Positions 23,295 to 35,700 of a stretch of DNA of 64,000 nucleotides are shown here, one piece after another; position 1 is the first letter of the stretch, and each line of letters starts with the position of its first letter. The translations under genes and the position numbers were made by a program. Below the pieces are notes generated by a model. The model saw nothing but the letters and a program-made list of their open reading frames with translations. It had not been told where the DNA came from and ran no database searches. Origin of the DNA: Oscheius sp. JU75 (lineage: Eukaryota; Nematoda; Chromadorea; Rhabditida; Rhabditidae); the NCBI GenBank assembly GCA_037178855.1, contig JASJZC010000001.1:4092001-4156000 (forward strand), given 5' to 3'.

Positions 23295-26200
23295 ATGACG
23301 ATGGAAGAGGATTTCGACTTGGCCAAAATCGACCAGGAAATGCGAATGGAAAGAATACGTCAGTCTTCACAGAAGCTCTCTTGGGAGGGCTTTGGGCAGG
23401 CGTTGCGACGAAATCTAATGGTATTTCCTAGAGCTTATCGCATATAAATAATATAATTTTCAAGGAAAAACGGTTGGTCTTCGATGCTGAAAGCCGAATC
23501 GATGTAATCCAGGCCATCGGATTTATGCGAAGACACATCCCCGGTATATTCTGTTTTTCTTTTAATTTTAACGAATTCAGTTGATACAAATGCTCAATAT
23601 TTCGAGCAGCTCAAACAATTGGCTCATAGTTTGGAGTAAGAGATCATCGTTGCTTCAACTTATTTAGTTTTAGCTGTACCTTCACCCAGGAAAACGATCT
23701 CATAATCATAAAAAGTACCGACTTACACATCGAGCTACGAACAGACGAGAGAACGGTAGGTGTTCTCGTTCAAAATGTCATCCATTGGTTAAGATTGCCT
23801 ACTGTAGGATGGGATTCTTTGGCAGACCAGTGGTAGACAGTCCCGAGGCCAAGGAGCTGCTGGAGCGACGAGAATACGAGGAGTTTCGGAGCGCTGTCTA
23901 CGCCATTCTGAACGCCGTGCCCTCAGGAAACAATCAGTAGGCTTTTTGTTGCTCTTTATCGTCTTTTAATAAACCCATTCCGTCATAAATGCGTTCAGCA
24001 TCGACAGACATGCGTACGTGACCTCGCTCGAAGCTGTCGAGAGCTTCTTCTCGCAACAGGCCAATCAAACCGCCTTTGAAAAAATCAACTCGTCTCCGTT
24101 CGGCTACGTTCACAAAAGAGACGCAGTCCGCTTGACCAGAATCTACTACTTTGTCGATGCTCATTATGCGAATGCGACAAATCGGACGGCGTTTGATCCC
24201 AAGCAGGGTAAGTACGTAAGAAAGAATAAAATTGGCTGCTTTAAGACATGCATCTGCCATATTTGGAGTTGTCCATCGTGTCCAACGAAAAAGAGTTGGA
24301 GTTGCCTGTGTCGTCTGTTGGGTGAGTTGAAACCCAGCTAAATATCGTGCTTTTTCCACAGAGAGCCCTGGCAAATGAAGAAAAAGATGCCCGGATGCTG
24401 GTGTCTGCGTTTCTCCGTTCCTCTGATGATCTCCGAGTCGGTTTATAAGCAGCTAGAAAAGTATCTGGCCCGGTATTCTGTCATTCGCCAGCACATCAAC
24501 GCTTACGTCTATACCAGCGATTTTGACTTCAAAGTAGGTATATTTTTTAAACCTGTTCGAGAAGAGAGCGTCTAGAACAGTGAGATGACCTTTCGGACAA
24601 ACCTGCCCTCACACATCGCGGCTCACAGCTACACCATGAGTCTTGATTTTCTAAAAGAAGAGAATGATGTGATTCTCGGAGAAATTTACCTAGAGGACAT
24701 TAGAAACCTGGACAAGGTAAGGAAGAGGAACAAAAAAGATTAAGTTGTCCGTCAGGTGCTATGTCTTCTTCGCACTCAACACATGCACAATACGCTCTGG
24801 GAGTCGGTCATTTGTGCCACCCGAGGTAGTTGGAAGGGTGGAAACACGGTCAAGCTGAAGATCTATGCTTCACCGACGAGATTCGAACTCCAATTCACCG
24901 GGAATCACCTGCATTCTGGTAGGTTCAAGGGCTGACAAGTTCAAGTGCGCTGTCGAAGCCTTCCTCACATGGCGCAGTCGATTAAAGCTTCGACTACAAA
25001 TCCATAACGAGTCAAGTCCGATCCTCAGGTGCAAGACCCATACAATAAACAAAATTGCGAGTTTGGGCGCAGAATGTAGGATTCTTTTTCAGTTCGAATT
25101 GAACAGAACAAGGAGAGTAAGAAGTGGCTGGTCCAGCTCGTCCGTACTGACGGAACCTCTCTTTCTCCGGATATTGACAAGCAGCTGACAGGTGTCTTCC
25201 ACCGGTAAGTCTTGATTCAACAAGGAGATTAGATGTGGTTCCAGAACGAACAGCATCCCCTGCATCGTGAATCGAGCCATCAGCACAATTGGAGCTCGCG
25301 GGACGGCGGATCCGGCCCAACCGTGTACTGACTCCACCAATATTGTTGCTTCATTTGTGGATAAAATTGGAGACTCGTGGTTACCGCAACCCAAACGCGT
25401 GCAGCCGATTTTGATCGAGCATGCAATCGAGATGGAGAATGACGACTCTCCAATGGGCTTCTTGTCCAGTTTCAAGGAGATCGAAGATGTTGAGACATCG
25501 TCGATGCCGAGTCGCCCTGAGGCCCTGCCTCGCAATCAACGCCTGCATTCTGAACAGTCTTACACTCATGCTTATTCTGATCTGGTAGGGGTGGCACAGA
25601 CTGGACATCGAACTAATCAATCGAGTTTAGGAGGCCTTTTGTAAGAATGCCGATGCGTTCGACGGAGACCCGAAAACCACGACGCCTCTGCATTCGGCCA
25701 AGTTCGATGCCAGTTCTGTACCATCACGACTGGGGGCAATCACACAGCTTAGTCCGCTTGAGAATGCTCGGCTTCGCATGACGGTAGGTAGTCAAGTGCA
25801 TTGGTAGTCGTCTCGTAGGCACAGTCATCCGCAGAATAGAGCCGAAATAACTTAATCTTGACTTGAAAACTTGGGTCTGCGATGAACAAAAAAATACATC
25901 AGCTGAAAATGTTATTCACACCATTATTACCCTAATTCCTACCTCCTCAAGTACAACTGTCTTGGAAAAAGACCGCCAGATTGCTTCACTCTTGATTGTT
26001 GGCTCGACTGGTTCAGTTGATTAGAGTCTGTAATTGCTCAGCCTTTCCTCCGAACGAAGTTCTGTTTCCAAAATGTCGGTCTACAAGCTGATGCACCAAA
26101 ATGGTTGTCAAACCTGCGACTCTAGGTTCTTCATTTTTTTCTTGTCGTTATATTTACTGTTCGAAGTAAAAGATGAGTCAAAGAGCTCGTTTCAGCAAAG

Positions 26201-28664
26201 CGTCTCCTCTGGACTCCCGTCAACTCCGGACATTTTCGACTTTCCGGATGATCGTTCCGTTGGCAGTGGAAGCAGCTATCCCTCACCCTCTCCACACGGC
26301 AATCCATTTGCCTTCGGAAGCAGCCCGAATGCTCGAGGCGGGGCAGCGACAGGGAAACGTCGACCCAGACAGCGGAAAGCTGTCAACATGGGCGATAGGA
26401 CAGCGTCCACGGATTCTCTTGGAGGAGCTCCGGAACCCATCAAAAGGCCACGACGTGAGTACTTTTGAGAAGGTAACCAAATAGCAGTTTAGTCTCCCAA
26501 AAACCGGGAGTGTTGTCAACTTCGCGAAGAGGTGGCACACGAGGATCAAGAAAATCTTCGGGACTACCGATATCCGAGCCGGAACGGCCGCAGCTACAGA
26601 GATCTGTCAGCGACTACATGTCCGTATCTTGTAGGTTTCCTTCTTTTCAAACCAAACCTCAAACCTTATTCTGTCAACCTGGATAAAGTGACATATCCAC
26701 AGGCGCCATGTATTTTCAAATTGAACTAAAAAAAGACAGCTTGACATGGTGAGACGGTCTAGGAGAAATGAGAATGATCGAGATAGTATACAGATAGGAC
26801 GTAGAATATAACACCGTAAAAGTCAAAGATTCAGCCTTCCCGGCCACTCCGACTGCTGTTGAATCGCCATTTCATGAGGACGACTCGGACGACGAGACCT
26901 GTGATCCTCCTCCTCCTCCCAAAAATCTCGTCTCTATACTCTCTGCGCCTGCCGCTTCTTCACCACTAGGCTCTGTACAACAACCAACAACACAGGCTTT
27001 GCCTTCTCCACTCTCTCAGGCAGAAGCTCTCGAGAAGACAAGAGTCCAGCCGATGAGAAAGAACAGTCTGGAACTGTTGCTACAGGCAAAGAAGCCAGCC
27101 ACGCCGGTCGTGACACAGCCTGTCAAGAAGTCTTTGGTTAGGTGAGTAGATTGACAAATAATTTTGTAAAGAATACATTTAGTGATATCTACGACGATGG
27201 ATTAGATTCCCCGCCCCCACCCGGTCTTCTTCCCGCAGCCCCTACAGCAGCTGTAGCTTCCTCTTCCAGTGCTGTAGCGGTACCTTTCTTCAGAAAATCC
27301 AAACTAAGGATCATTTCAGACACCCAAGATTGAAGCACCTGCGTTAGCGAAAGCAGAACTTGATGCGACAGCTGCACCAAAGTCGGAGAAACAAGAGGCC
27401 AACAAATTGATACTAAAGGTTTTTTGAATCGTACTCTTTAAAAGAATCTGTTAGTTTTCAAAACAGAGAGCTTCGCCTTCCGTTGATCAGCAGAAGAGCA
27501 AGGACAAGTTGAGCAAGGTGGACAGAGAGAAACAGTCAGCTGACAGGAAGAAGAAAGAGTTGAAGAAGGAGGAGAAGGTACTGTTTAATACGTTATTGCA
27601 TGATCCAAAAACATTCTTTTTACAGAAAGACAAGTTTGATCGCCCAAAAGACGACTCGAAGAGGAAGAGAAAAGCCGAAGTCGGGTCGAGGGATCGTGAG
27701 CACAAAAAGCACAAGGTACGAGGATATGGCAGTCCGTACCAGACTTCTTTCAGTCATCTGAACAGCCGAAAATCGAGACTCTCGCCTTGCCATTTCTGCA
27801 GCAGACGTTGCATAAGAACTTTAAGATTCCAAAGGTTTGGAAGATCTGAAAGATTTTACTGGATTCCTTGCAGAAAGACGATAAGGATTCTGCTAACAAA
27901 GAGCCATCAACTCCAACAACTCCCCAAGTTCCGCCATTGGTTTCTCCTTCTTCGTCCAATCCTCCACCTTTCCCACTTGGTATGTTTGGCTACTGACTCT
28001 GTGCCCCGGTTTTTTTTCAATGCGTATGTCTCACAAGCTGGACCCACCAATTGAACAAGCGGTCAAACCTTTTTCGAACTATCAAAAAAATTGTAAACTT
28101 GAACAATACACATATAATGTGATGCTTTGGTCCCAAAAAGGACGTGCATCAATCGTGTGACCCGTATATCGAAAAGAGCTGCTTTTCTAGGAACCCCAAC
28201 CTCGTCGGGGCACACTCTGCCTCCTATAAACAAGCCGAATCTGAAGAAGACCTCAATGTCCTCGGCAGCTATCCGTCTCAATCTGCCTGCAACACAACCG
28301 GCCACCTACTTGCCGCAGAAAAAGAACTCGACCGCCTCCAGCCATAATAGAAGGTATTTTGAAAGTGGACAAGTTGAATATGAACTTCAGATCTAGTGGA
28401 GGACCGACGGCGTCCTCCTTGTCATCGATTCCACTACCAAAAGGCCCTGGTCCGGACAGATATCCGAGTTACAACCCTCATCCCGTGTCCCAAAGTCCAT
28501 GGATCAAACCGCCTTCTCAGCCACAGCCTCATCAACAGCCCCCTCCTAGGTAGAGAAAATGTCCTTAGTCATCACGGATTAGCTTCAGATCACCATCTCC
28601 AGATGCCATGCAAATTGACGACTCTGGCAGTCCGGAAGATACTCTACAAATAGCGGAGGAATAG
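23295..28664 (+). CDS. MED1: Mediator complex subunit 1 (MED1)
   Basis: MED1 links transcription factors, notably nuclear receptors, to RNA polymerase II through Mediator. The ATG at 23295 opens MTMEEDFDLAKIDQEMRMER, followed by KLSWEGFGQALRRNLM and EKRLVFDAESRIDVIQAIG, where human MED1 has SWNETVKLVRQVMEKRVVM. Other conserved parts are SPFGYVHKRDAVRLTRIYYF (human VGYLTPRSGGHLMNLKYY) and RFSVPLMISESVYKQLEKYL. The second half is low-complexity Ser/Pro sequence with a basic stretch (KELKKEEK, DRPKDDSKRKRK, DREHKKHK), as in the family. It ends MQIDDSGSPEDTLQIAEE. Exons are many and small, and borders in the [14 protein letters not shown] are approximate. I did not find a clear LxxLL box. An AATAAA lies 62 bases past the stop. 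Confidence 0.82.
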
Positions 28665-28726
28665 GGTTTTGAACACTGTATAGTTAACCGATCTCAAGAG
28701 GGAAAGAACATAAAGTGTAAATAGAC

Positions 28727-28741
28727 AATAAAAAGTTTATT
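28727..28741. terminator. Back-to-back polyadenylation signals
   Basis: AATAAAAAGTTTATT holds an AATAAA on the plus strand (28727-28732, for MED1) and its mirror on the minus strand (28736-28741, 12 bases past the stop of the small minus-strand gene). Two convergent genes thus seem to share a compact 3' end. Confidence 0.65.
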
Positions 28742-28752
28742 TTGATCTCTTT

Positions 28753-29163
28753 TTACGGTTCTTCAAAATTCCTATCAGCCAAAAGCAATTTTTCTTCTTT
28801 GCTAAGTTTGTTCCGATCGTGGTGGTAACCTCTGAAACGGTTACTGCGTTCGAAAGTTGACAGGAGGTTTGCTGTAGGAGCGCCAAAACAACTCTTCACA
28901 TTTCCATCAAAATGATGTCTGACAAAAAGAAGAAGAAGCATCATGGTGTTTTATTTTGTTAAACCGTCGATACCATGATACTGCAACATAAAATGAAAGA
29001 CGAAAAGGCTTTGGGAGCGCCCCATCAAATCGGCCATCAAGTCGCAGCTATTTGCTTTCCTTCCCAGGAGAACGTCAAGTCCGTGTGCCAAACCACGGAA
29101 ACCCTGGGCAAATACTCATTGGAACCTTCTTATTCTCACCCCGAAATAAGGAGAGTTACTCAT
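28753..29163 (-). CDS. Small unknown three-exon protein, about 104 residues
   Basis: Three exons (29163-29140, 29103-28982, 28918-28753) join in phase through introns of 36 and 63 bases. The protein starts MSNSPYFGGFRGLAHGLDVL, has a hydrophobic patch (SLFVFHFML) and ends NKLSKEEKLLLADRNFEEP. A minus-strand AATAAA follows the stop closely, which supports a real gene. I do not recognise the family. The patch is too short and polar to be a confident membrane helix. The donor of the second intron (gtatca) is weak. The region upstream is shared with the divergent neurexin-like gene. Confidence 0.5.
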
Positions 29164-29765
29164 CCTCCTAGGGACCTCGTCTCAACCGTTTTCTCTTGTT
29201 GAGAATGGAGTGGGCGCCAGAACTGATTCATCGGCATATTTGAGGAGTTGCTTATCAGTCGTCCTGCCACAGCCGGACGGCCTCCCTTCGAACAACTTCT
29301 TCCGACACCTCTTGTCTCAATGACTTTCCCGTATACTTTTTTTTATATCTCCTCAAAATTTTGCTGTATCGAGTCAAATAACTGTGGCCTTTCCGAGTTG
29401 CTTAGCCTTAGGCATCTTTCTACGTCAATTCCACATTTTCCAGCTGAGCAATGCTCTGAAAAATGGTAGAATTTGCTCACCTCAATATCTCTGCAAAACT
29501 TTGCTAGACTGGAAATTGTGTCTCTCGACTCGAAAGATGAGCTACTGCCCCCACTCGAGTTAACGTTGCTTTTTCCTAGTCGAAATTGGCTTGGCTCGAA
29601 CACTAACGTCGAGTTGTGAAATGACATGATAAGAACTTTGAAGACTCCTGTTTACGCGTCAAATCATTTTATTAAAATCAATACTTTTCCTTCTCGTAAA
29701 CAGCGATTTGTTTGTCTCTCTCCTGTGTTATCTGCCACAGTTATAACCCGGGTTCTAGACAGTCG
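29164..29765. promoter_or_regulatory. Divergent intergenic region before neurexin-like gene
   Basis: About 600 bases separate the two divergent starts. It contains a degenerate copy of the CTCTGCAAAACTTTG-type dispersed repeat (about 29443-29520). A possible acceptor (ttctagacag) lies a few bases before the ATG at 29766. Confidence 0.4.
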
Positions 29766-32700
29766 ATGCGGCGCTGGTCGCTGCTTTTGCTCCTCTTGCT
29801 CCCGGCATGGGCTCAGGAAGAAGAGCTCGTGTCGAAAAGAGTCTATTTGAGCACACCGGCCTCGTTTGTCAATCTGACATCAGATTCCTGGAAGGTGACA
29901 GACGAGACGGAACAGGTTCTTGTGGCAGTACGATTCAAGGCCCAGTCGGCCGTAGGAAGAGTCCTCAGTTCTAAGTTTCTACGAGCAGATGGCAGTCTTG
30001 AAGCTGAGGTATGGTGAAACTATACAGGCAGCAGATTTCATTGCTTTTCAGCTAAGAATTTCTCTCGATGCGGGCCAGCTACAGGTGGATTTGCTTGATG
30101 AGACAGGCTCCAACATACTGATAAAACCGGTCGCCAATATCTACATGAGTCAGAGACATGTTTTCTTTCGAAAGTTGGAAATTTAGACGAGTCGGCAGAA
30201 CATAGTGTGGCTGTGAAGATCAATGCTCTGGCAAAGAGTCTTTCCTACTCGGTCGAGCAGAGGGCAGAGCACACTGCCGAGGTGGTTTTCTCTTTTTTTT
30301 TACAGAAGAAGATAAGTTCCAGATCTCGACAGACATTCAGTGGGCTGGGGCTGAGATAATGACAACGATTGGGGGTGGTCCGCGAGCCATTATTGGATGC
30401 GTGACTCTTGTGACTGTTCAGGTACTGTTTTCTTTTTGATCCAACAGTTTGACCTCACAAACTACTTTTTCGGCAAAAGTATATTCTGAAAAGTATTGCC
30501 ATTGGGCTGTTCCACAAGTTTTCAGAGCATCATAGTCCCAAAAATTATAACTGTCATAGTGGAAGACGATCTTGAAAGCTGCATCTACTGTTCCCCATCG
30601 CACTGAATATAGGTTCATGCACAACGCAAAATATTATAGGTCTCTGAAGAGAATCCTATCTCCCACGTGATTGTAGTGGACCAAAACGAGGTGGACAAAT
30701 GCCCGACAGAGCCCGAATGTGCGCAGCGAAATTGTGGAAAGGGCCGATGTCTGCCCTTGGAGGTGGCCACCTGTGACTGCTTCAATACTGGGAAGACTGG
30801 ACCGAGTTGTGCTAATGGTTTTTATACAAATCTCATCTTTTACTACAATATTTAGAACCAAAAACAATCGAGCTGGACAACAACGATGACAACGACTCGC
30901 AGCAGGCTTCAGTCTTGTTCAGCCCTTGGAAAGAAGACCAAAAGATTTCGCGTCTCGCGATGGACTTCAAGTTCCGAGGCACAGATCAAGAAGGCGTCCT
31001 GATGTACGGGTCTCTGGATGGAGGCGGTGCTCTCAAGATGTACGTGGTCCAGAACCAGGGAAAGTTTGACATGGCCGAGAATCGACCCCTCAACTTCACT
31101 CTACGACCCAATGAGCAAAGGTACAGTATCCCTAAAAGTTCAAAAACTGTTGGGTTCAGTTTCCATAGTGTGGCTCTCATTTTTGACGAGGAGGCAATTC
31201 ATCTGTCAGTCGATGGATCAATTCAAACCTTGTCGATGTCCTCAGTCCCTCTTATAACTAATATCATCTTCGGATCCTCGCCTCCCAACGACGGAGTCTC
31301 TGAACAGGGCTTGACAGCTTGTCTGAGAAATCTCTACGTTGATCATTTGGATCTTCTCGAGCTCCAAGCTAATAAGGATTCTAGAGTTTGCGATCAAGTT
31401 AAGCTTTACGATCTCTCTTCAGGTCACGACATCCAAGCCCCTGAAAGCATGCTCCGATCCGAATGAGGTGACTCTAATCGCAGGATCGAAAGTCTTCGAA
31501 GCCGATCCGGAGATCCCGGGGTTTGATGAAGAAGCGGACGACGATGTAGATGGACAAGAGACCAATACCAATGAGCCACTGTTCGAGGCAGGCATTTTTG
31601 CTAAAGGACCGGCAAAAAGTGAGTCTCAATCCACAAGTCTCGAAGCGTCTCATTCTAGAGAAGGACTCGATGCCATGCGAAAAGTCTCAAGAATTCCTTT
31701 GTCGGAATGGCGCTACCTGTATCCGTGGCTCCAACCGTCCCACCTGCATCTGCGCCCCAGGGTATGGCGGTTTGGCTTGTCAATTCTGTGAGTTCTACTC
31801 CCTTGCCCAGAACCCCCAGTCTTCCAGCGCTTTACCCCCGTTCATGTGCCGAAGCCATTCAATTTCATCGTCTTCCGGAAGGCCCAACTTATCTGGATGT
31901 TGACGGTTCCGGGGATCTGTCAATGTCGGTGGCAGAGTGCAAGGAAGGAGGAGTGACGAAGCTGATACATGACATGCCAGCGAATACCGTGATCAGGGCG
32001 GCGGAAGTGCCTCGTCACGGCTTGTTTGTACTTTCATACAGAGACTTTCCTCCGGCCAAACTCGAGGCAGTCATATCACGTTCTGGGAGCTGCAGGCAAC
32101 AGATTAACTACAAGTGCAATCACGCCCCGTTACAGTAAGTCTCCTTCAAATTCGGTTCAGCCCTTGTCTTGATCCTGAACCGGAATATGATGAACCTGTA
32201 TTCATTTCTAGTAGTAGTTACCAGACAGAGAGCCAGAAATGTTTAGCCCGTTCCATTGTTTTGATCCTCATCAGTATATACTCTTTTCTTCAGATTCTCC
32301 GACCAGAGAACATGGTTCCGTGTGGCTACCGCCAACTCGACTGTCACCCAATTGGGCGCCATTCCCAATGGTTGTCAGTGTATCGATGTCGGCTGTACCA
32401 GTCAAGGTCTGCCTCTCTTCAGTTCGCTATTTTAGCCAGGTTCAGGACGCTGTAACTGTGATGCTGGAACAATTACCACGGATGAGGGAGTGCTTCAGGG
32501 AAAGCAGGCCGGAATCACTAGCATTGTGGCTCTGCACAGAGAGGGAGATGTCAGCGGGGAGATGACGGTCTCAGCATTGGAATGTTCCGGATTCGTGTCT
32601 GAATCCAATGCAATTCGATTCCAAAAACCAGGAACCTATCTGCTAGATGATTGGACAAATGGAGCTCTGTCCTTCCACTTCCGAACCGCTGATGCATCTG

Positions 32701-35700
32701 GAACATTCTTACGGATCGACCATGACGAGAAGAAGATTCTACAGTTGGAGCTGCTGGACGGACATACGATCAAGGCAATAACTGAGGACGGGGAAATCGT
32801 CGTTGAGTCTCAGGCAAAGTTAGTTAGCTCTCAATAATGGGGGTACCTCTGGAAATTGGAAACTCCGGGCTGTCGCGAACGGAACTGTTTATTTTTCCTT
32901 GCGATCTTCTCGATAATGGATTTTTAGACTGAACGACACTAAATGGCACCTGGTAGTCATCGAGTGGGTATCAGAAGAGTTGCGAATCTCCGTGGACGCC
33001 GCTTCGAGTTTTCGCCGTCTCAAGACCAGCCCCTTTGGAAACGTGACTCTTGGAGATCTGGACAGGTTAGTCTCTTCACCAAAATGAACCAGCCACGGTC
33101 CGTTGACCTTAGATTAGACTTATGATTAGCAGCTATGACAATTCACTGCAATAAAATGTGTCACTGTGACAAAATCAAAATTCTAAAGCGAATCCAAAGT
33201 TGGCTTGCCATCTACTATTGGTAATTACTCCAAAACCAACTCCCCTTCTTATTCTCGACAGGACATTTCCTGTCAAAGACTGCTGAAAAAGTCAGGGTGA
33301 CTTCTAAACCGCGAAAACGACCACTTTTTGGAAATCGTAATAGAAATGTAATAGACAATTTCCTCGCAAAATTCTGTTAAGGCAATTACCATGAGATTTG
33401 CGTTTTCATTGTGTTTTCGGGGTCAAACAGACGAAAAGAACTTGGGACTACTTTCGCACTTTAATAAAAGTAGACCAGTCGTCTCCAACGACCGACAGAC
33501 ACCATTGCACTTTAGTAATAGAGTGATACCTACTTCAGAGGTGTGGTTGGATGCTTCCGTTCGATTCTCCTGGGCGCGAAGACCGTAGAACTCAAGGGCA
33601 GTATCGATGGAATGTTATTCGGAAGATGTGAGGACGCTTGTGTGACTTCAAACTGTCGAAATGGAGCCGAATGTCGTGAAAATTTCGCGACTGGTACGCC
33701 CCAATGCTCCTGCAAACATCCGCGTCTTCACTCCGGGACTGACTGTTCTCATGGTGCGTTTTTCGGGTCAAAGACATGGTTTTCCCTGCATGCTGCCAAT
33801 GTAATTGGCAATTTGCAGCTTTTGACCGTCCTCTTCAACTTTACAGTATTCTGTCTTTTCAGACATCAACTCCGACACCTCAGTCTCGTTCCACGGTGGA
33901 AATCTCAAGTTTGATGACATTACTTCCCCTCTCACCTCCTCTTGGGTCTTTTCGTTCCGGACTGACCAACCCACAGCCCTCTTGCTCTATGTTCACGACG
34001 CTGATAACAACTTTATGCAGGTTGTCTCGTCTTGTTGGGGAGAGAACACAAACGTTCAGGTTCATATAAAAAACGAAGTCAACGTGACTCTCTTACTCAA
34101 CAATCTCGGCTACGCGTACAGCTGCACAGTTCAGGCCCCTCCGGGAACAGAATACAGTGACATGCGATGGATACAGGTAGGTCAATACCATAGAAAGATA
34201 TGGGCGTTTGGGCAGGCGGTTCAAATGCCAGTCAAATTTTTCACAATGTTGCGCACCAACTACCAGCCATCGAAAAATTTTCATTTTAATATAGGTCTAC
34301 ATCGATCATTCCAAGTCCGGAAGCACTCTGACCGTCGAGGACGAAGCTTGCACCATCCGAGCTGGTCGCATTTTGGGCCATGAAGTGTACAAGACGCTCG
34401 AGCCCTGGTTTCCGGATGTTGTCAGCCCGCCGCTTGGAATAGGCGCCGCTCAGACCAAGTTTAACTATGTGCTTATCGGAGGCGTGTTGAGAACACATGA
34501 TGAGGAATATAAGAAAATCCATTTCCGTGCCACTTATGGCTCGACGATTAAAGATCTTCTGGGCTGTGTGAGGGGAGTCAAGGTGGGAGACCAGCTGCTG
34601 GATTTGAGAAAAAAGGCCAAGGAGGAGGAGAATAAAGGTTCGGAATTTTCCTTACGCAGAAATATCAGTTTCAGTTCTGGTCCAAGTTGGGTGTAACGTA
34701 AAGTGCGAGACGTTGTCCTGTCATAATGGCGGTCATTGCTCGGTTGCTTGGAGAGATTTCAACCCGGAAACAGTCAAGACTACCTGTGACTGTTCGAGGA
34801 CCAGTTACGCTGGGCCTCATTGTCTTCAAGGTTCGATTCTTTTACATCAACTTTCTGTAACCAAACATTCATTTTCAAACTTTGTGATGATCAGCAAGGC
34901 TGTAGAGCGGACCGAAATCTATAATTTAGAGAACATTGCAAAGCTGAAAAACTTCATATTGAACCCAAAAATGAGGGCCGAAGTTCCATGCGGACTTAAA
35001 GTTTCGGCATCAGTATATGAATCTTTTCAGATGTCGGGTTAAACTTCATCCCACCACAATCTCTCAGTTTCGATGTTGGAGCAGTGCTTGGAAAATTCTT
35101 CGAACCCGTGAGCGTCCCTCCTCAAACATTGAAGTTTGCCTTCAACGCTGAACACAACAGCTACCGACAGATGTTGGCTATGCTCTACTTTGATGACTCG
35201 AGGTTCCGAATTTTTCTATTTTCAAGCTGTGACAATTACTTTCAGTGAGTTCGAGGTCCTACTGAACAAGAATGGAAGTCTGAATGTGGGAATAGCCTAT
35301 GCTGACGGTCGATCTACAGTAAATCATAATAGTTTTTCAAAGATCTGTGAAATTTTAGGCAATGACCTTCAAAGGCAACTTCACGAACAACTACCGACAT
35401 TTCTTTGTGGCAGAGTTTTCCAACTCTTCGGCTCTTCGTATTTACGTGGACGGGGTCCGTCAGGACTTCTATAGTTCGGGCAGAGACAACTTGAATTTGT
35501 ACAGAGCACGGAAACTTTGGGTTGCAGGACAAAGAGCTCCACCTGGAATGGACACGAATGCTCCTCCGAAAAAGAATCTTCAGGGTTGCGTGTCCAGTTC
35601 AGTAGTTCCAAAATCCCTCTGACTCTAGTTTAGATCTGAATCTGGATCTCGGTGTCAATATTCTCGATCTGTGGCCCATCTCATACTTGGAAACCACTCA

